Below, in pieces: positions 59,199 through 64,000 of a stretch of 64,000 nucleotides of DNA. Positions within the stretch are counted from its first letter, which is position 1. Every line of letters begins with the position of its first letter. Source of the DNA: Lentisphaeria bacterium (GTDB lineage Bacteria > Verrucomicrobiota > Lentisphaeria > Victivallales > Victivallaceae). Made by a program: the position numbers and the translations under genes. A model generated the notes under the pieces. That model saw only the letters and a list, made by a program, of their open reading frames with translations. It searched no databases and was not told the DNA's origin. Location of the stretch: positions 111,256 through 175,255 of the forward strand of contig JALEMG010000010.1 of NCBI GenBank assembly GCA_022768375.1. Reading direction: 5' to 3'.

Positions 59199-62100
59199 AT
59201 GGCGGAACGGAAAAATTTCGGAAAGTTGCATGATGTGCTGGAAATGCCCGATCTGATCGGGCTCCAGGTCGATTCCTACGACAATTTCCTGCAGCGTTAC
59301 GTGCCGCCTGCCGAACGCAAGCGGCAGGGACTTCAGGAAGTTTTCATGGAGATCTTCCCGATCGAGAGTTTTGACAAGAATATGTCACTGGAGTTCGTCT
59401 CCTACGAGATCGGCGAATGCCCGCCGCAGAAAAGCGACGTGATCGACTGCATCAAGGACGGCAAGATCTACGATGCGCCGCTCTATGTGAACTTCCTGCT
59501 CAAGGTCAAGGACGTGGAGATTCCGGAGCGGGTCTTCATGGGCGATATCCCGATCATGACCGAGCAGGGGACGTTCATCATCAACGGCGCGGAGCGGGTG
59601 ATCATCAGCCAGTTGCACCGCAGTCCCGGCATCTGCTTCGAAAAGAACCGCCACACCTCCGGCCGTATGCTGTACAGTTACCGGGTGATTCCCGACCGGG
59701 GAAGTTGGATGGACGTTCAGTTCGACCAGAGCGGGCTGATCCAGATTTATCTGGACCGTCGCCGCCGCCGCCGCAAGTTCTACATCACCACGTTTTTCCG
59801 AGCGATCGGTTATCCGACCAACCATGATATTCTGAAGCAGTTCTACCCGCTGAAGAAGATGAATCTCAGCACGCTGCTCAAGGAGAAGGACCTTTCCAAG
59901 TACTACACGGTCGATGCCGTGACCAACAGCGCGGAGGAAGTGATCGTCGGCGAACTGCTCCAACTCAGTGAGAAGGCGCTGGCCGACATGCAGGACAACG
60001 GGATCACCTCGGTGGAAGTGGCGGTGGTGCCGCCGAACGAGGGGTATATTTTTGCCACCATGCGCAAAGACCCCGCCCGCAACGAGGAGGAGGCGCTGAA
60101 GGCGATCTACCAGCGGATGCGTCCCGGCGACCCCATCAACTTCAACAACGCGAGACTGCTGATCAAGCGGCTGTTCTTCGACAACCGCCGCTACGATCTG
60201 GGCATGGTCGGCCGCCACAAACTCAACGAGCGGCTGAAACTGGACTTGCCCGCCGATCTGCGCACTCTGGACCCGAGGGACCTGATCGAAGCGACGAAGA
60301 TGCTGATCGAACTGCACCACACCAACGGACCGGTGGACGACATCGACCATCTGGGTGCCCGCCGGGTGCGGACCGTGGGCGAACTGCTGCAGAATCAGTG
60401 CCGGGCCGGGCTGTTGCGCACCGAGCGGCTGATCCGGGAGCGAATGACCTTCGAGGAGCCGAATATCTCCCCTTCCAAACTCATCAATCCGAAAACGTTC
60501 GCCGGCGTGGTGCGGGACTTTTTCGCCCGCAGTCAGTTGTCCCAGTTCATGGATCAGAACAACCCGCTGAGCGAGTTGACCAACAAGCGCCGGTTTTCGG
60601 CCCTCGGCCCCGGCGGTTTGAGCCGGGATCGGGCCGGGTTTGAAGTCCGCGACGTGCACTCCAGTCACTACGGGCGGATCTGCCCGATCGAGACCCCGGA
60701 AGGTCCGAACATCGGTCTGATCAGTTCCATGGCGCTGTACGCCATCATCGACGAGTACGGATTTCTGGAAACTCCGTACCGCAAGGTCGTCAACGGGCAG
60801 GTGACCGGCGACATCGACTACCTGACCGCCGACAAGGAGGAACAGTTCGTCATCGCGCAGGCCAACGCGCTGCTGGACGAGGACAACCGCTTCGTCCGCG
60901 AGATGGTGATGTGCCGCAAGGGCGGCGAGTCCGCGGAGCATCCCCGGGAGAGCATCGACTACATGGACGTGTCGCCCAAGCAGTTGGTCAGCGCCGCCGC
61001 CGGGATCATTCCGTTCCTTGAACACGACGACGCCAACCGCGCGCTGATGGGTTCCAACATGCAGCGGCAGGCGGTGCCGCTGCTGATGCCGGATTCCCCG
61101 TATGTGGGGACCGGTCTGGAGGAGCGTATCGCCCGGGATTCCCGCGCGGTGATCGTCGCCCGGGAAGACGGCGTGGTCGCGGAAGTCAACAGCGACCATA
61201 TCATCGTCACCCCCGACGGGAACATGCCGGACGAGACGGTGAAGGGACGCACCTATCGGTTGTACAAGTACCTGCGCAGCAACGCGGGGACCTGCATCAA
61301 CCAGCGTCCCCGGGTCCGGCGCGGCGACAAGGTGAAAAAAGGCGATCTGCTGGCCGACGGCGCCGCGACGTACAACGGCGAACTGGCGCTCGGCCGCAAC
61401 GTGCTGGTGGCGTTCATGCCGTGGTGCGGATACAACTTTGAAGACGCGATCATCGTCAGCGAACGGCTGGTGAAAGAGGACATCTACACCAGCGTGCACG
61501 TGGACGAATTCGAGATCACCAGCCGGGACACCAAACTCGGGCCGGAGGAGATCACGCGGGATATTCCCAACGTCGGCGAGGACGCGCTGCGCAATCTGGA
61601 CAGCCGCGGCATCGTCATCGAGGGAGCCGAGGTCAAGCCCGGAGATATTCTGGTGGGCAAGATCACACCGAAAAGCGAAACCGAACTGGCGCCGGAGGAA
61701 CGGCTGCTCCGGGCGATTTTCGGAGAAAAGGCGGCGGATGTCAAGGATTCCAGTCTGACCGTTTCCAGCGGCAAGGGCGGCATCGTCATGGATATCCGCG
61801 CCGAGTACGTCAAGGACAGTCCGACCAAGCCCGGCATGACCAAGACCGAGAAAAAGAATCAGGAAAAGGCGCTGCGCAACGAGTACAGAGAGAACAACAA
61901 CGCCATCGTCGCGGACCTGACCGAGAGACTGTCCGAAATCATGCTGGGAGTCAAGATCCCGGTGCCGATCGTGGACGGCGCGGACGCGGACCGCAAGGTG
62001 CTGGTGCCCGCCAACCGCAAGATCACCCGCAGTCCGATCCAGAAACTGGCGGCCCGCCACGACACGTGGGAGATGGAGGATTGCGATGTGAAAAAAGCCA

Positions 62101-63008
62101 TCGCCGACATCATCGACAGTTTCAAGGAGCGGTTCGAGGAGAACGAAGCGCGGCTGCATTCGCTGAACAGCGAGAGCGGCGAAGATGATCAGGGCACCAT
62201 CAAGCGGGTCAAGGTCTATGTCGCCTGCAAGCGCAAACTTCAGGTCGGCGACAAGATGGCCGGTCGTCACGGCAACAAGGGTATCGTTTCCCGGATCGTG
62301 CCGGTGGAGGATATGCCGTTCCTGGAAGACGGCACTCCGGTGGACATCGTCCTGAATCCCCTCGGCGTGCCGAGCCGGATGAATATCGGGCAGGTGCTGG
62401 AGACCCATCTCGGATGGGCGGCGAAGATGCTGGGCATCAAGGTCGCCACTCCGGTATTCGACGGCGCCGGGGAAAAGGACATCGTCGAGATGATGGAGAA
62501 GGCCAATGTGAGGTTTGCCGAGGAACACGGCGGCAAGAACTATCATTGGGGCTTCGCCCGTCAGGAAGACGGCAGTTACGTGTACGACGGCAAGACCGAC
62601 GTGTACGACGGCCGGACCGGGGACCGCTTCGATCAGCGGGTGATGGTCGGCGAGATCTACATGCTGAAACTCGATCACCTGGTCGCCAACAAGATCCATG
62701 CCCGGGCCGTCGGTCCGTATTCGCTGGTCACGCAGCAGCCGCTGGGCGGCAAGGCGCAGCACGGCGGCCAGCGGTTCGGCGAAATGGAGGTCTGGGCGCT
62801 GGAAGCCTACGGTGCGGCGTACAATCTGCAGGAGATGCTGACGGTGAAGTCGGATGACGTCAACGGGCGGTCCAAGATCTACGAACTGATCGTCAAGGGC
62901 CACAACGTGCTGACCGCCGGTCGGCCGGAATCCTTCAACGTGCTGTTGAAGGAAATGCAGAGTCTCGGGTTGGATATTCGCACCGTGCGCGGCGGCGAGG
63001 ATCGGTAA
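59199..63008 (+). CDS. rpoB: RNA polymerase beta subunit
   Basis: 1269 residues, full length. Typical regions are [20 protein letters not shown] (about 130-149), the rifampicin-binding cluster around [20 protein letters not shown] (about 445-464) with [20 protein letters not shown] following, the [20 protein letters not shown] block (about 741-760) and the C-terminal [20 protein letters not shown] and [12 protein letters not shown]. The Rif cluster carries the usual wild-type-like residues (D-Q-N-N-P, H replaced by N at the position of E. coli His526, which occurs naturally in several phyla). It is followed 27 nt later by rpoC. Confidence 0.98.
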   Translation: MAERKNFGKLHDVLEMPDLIGLQVDSYDNFLQRYVPPAERKRQGLQEVFMEIFPIESFDKNMSLEFVSYEIGECPPQKSDVIDCIKDGKIYDAPLYVNFLLKVKDVEIPERVFMGDIPIMTEQGTFIINGAERVIISQLHRSPGICFEKNRHTSGRMLYSYRVIPDRGSWMDVQFDQSGLIQIYLDRRRRRRKFYITTFFRAIGYPTNHDILKQFYPLKKMNLSTLLKEKDLSKYYTVDAVTNSAEEVIVGELLQLSEKALADMQDNGITSVEVAVVPPNEGYIFATMRKDPARNEEEALKAIYQRMRPGDPINFNNARLLIKRLFFDNRRYDLGMVGRHKLNERLKLDLPADLRTLDPRDLIEATKMLIELHHTNGPVDDIDHLGARRVRTVGELLQNQCRAGLLRTERLIRERMTFEEPNISPSKLINPKTFAGVVRDFFARSQLSQFMDQNNPLSELTNKRRFSALGPGGLSRDRAGFEVRDVHSSHYGRICPIETPEGPNIGLISSMALYAIIDEYGFLETPYRKVVNGQVTGDIDYLTADKEEQFVIAQANALLDEDNRFVREMVMCRKGGESAEHPRESIDYMDVSPKQLVSAAAGIIPFLEHDDANRALMGSNMQRQAVPLLMPDSPYVGTGLEERIARDSRAVIVAREDGVVAEVNSDHIIVTPDGNMPDETVKGRTYRLYKYLRSNAGTCINQRPRVRRGDKVKKGDLLADGAATYNGELALGRNVLVAFMPWCGYNFEDAIIVSERLVKEDIYTSVHVDEFEITSRDTKLGPEEITRDIPNVGEDALRNLDSRGIVIEGAEVKPGDILVGKITPKSETELAPEERLLRAIFGEKAADVKDSSLTVSSGKGGIVMDIRAEYVKDSPTKPGMTKTEKKNQEKALRNEYRENNNAIVADLTERLSEIMLGVKIPVPIVDGADADRKVLVPANRKITRSPIQKLAARHDTWEMEDCDVKKAIADIIDSFKERFEENEARLHSLNSESGEDDQGTIKRVKVYVACKRKLQVGDKMAGRHGNKGIVSRIVPVEDMPFLEDGTPVDIVLNPLGVPSRMNIGQVLETHLGWAAKMLGIKVATPVFDGAGEKDIVEMMEKANVRFAEEHGGKNYHWGFARQEDGSYVYDGKTDVYDGRTGDRFDQRVMVGEIYMLKLDHLVANKIHARAVGPYSLVTQQPLGGKAQHGGQRFGEMEVWALEAYGAAYNLQEMLTVKSDDVNGRSKIYELIVKGHNVLTAGRPESFNVLLKEMQSLGLDIRTVRGGEDR

Positions 63009-63014
63009 CAATAA

Positions 63015-64000
<986 letters not shown>

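Overview
The window is a GC-rich bacterial chromosome segment. It is most likely from the PVC group and probably Lentisphaerota (Victivallales-like). I base that on the overall protein sequence flavour, the Tad-type pilus genes combined with FHA-domain proteins and Hanks kinases, and the tuf-secE-nusG-rplKAJL-rpoBC order; no rRNA is present to settle it. Promoters are recognisable and uniform: TTGnnn, a 16-17 bp spacer, then TATATT or TATACT. They occur in front of most transcription units. One clear sigma-54-type element lies in front of clpB.

Layout. 1-2562 (minus): a SAM-recycling unit, metK - PfkB/adenosine-kinase-like - ahcY (cut by the window edge), preceded by an OmpA/Pal lipoprotein gene (2653-3261, minus). 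3500-6663 (plus): ilvE-panC-hisD, followed by a broken remnant of a glycerophosphodiester phosphodiesterase. 7011-24419: an 18-kb Tad/Flp pilus locus made of two convergent operons. The plus-strand arm carries cpaB, secretin, an FHA-CpaF fusion ATPase, tadB, tadC, two FHA membrane proteins, a small membrane protein and an HExxH membrane protein. The minus-strand arm carries two Flp pilins, tadV, tadE, tadG, tadE, a membrane protein, a second CpaF and a Ser/Thr kinase. 24571-30008: a PhoB-type response regulator, then a carbohydrate group (FGGY kinase, ThuA-like, DegT aminotransferase, AraC regulator).

30016-33139 (minus): an AT-richer island of small proteins (zinc-ribbon/Cys-rich, coiled-coil and membrane proteins, a DUF1232/YkvA protein and a larger membrane protein) that I cannot assign to a known system. 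A nested inverted repeat lies upstream. 33582-35454: an ECF-like sigma factor overlapping a transmembrane Ser/Thr kinase. 35505-42721 (minus): a surface-sugar operon, rfbF-rfbG-rfbH, a TPP enzyme, an aldolase-like protein, GT2 and GtrA. It looks like a CDP-3,6-dideoxyhexose pathway with a possible branched-chain (yersiniose-like) step. A decayed membrane protein gene follows, then clpB and a SpoU-type rRNA methyltransferase.

47497-48439 holds two inverted copies of an approximately 320-bp repeat around a 0.3-kb unique core. 48517-51139 (minus) is the end of the alpha operon (rpmJ-rpsM-rpsK-rpoA-rplQ) with rpsD missing. 51568-53880 holds a PurF paralogue lacking the catalytic N-terminal Cys, and speE. 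53995-64000 holds tRNA-Leu, tRNA-Thr, tuf, rpmG, tRNA-Trp, secE, nusG, rplKAJL, rpoB and the start of rpoC. Within rpoC, at about 63320-63400, codon use and protein affinity switch abruptly to a Clostridia-like type. This is most likely an assembly chimera, so sequence beyond that point should not be trusted as belonging to this genome.
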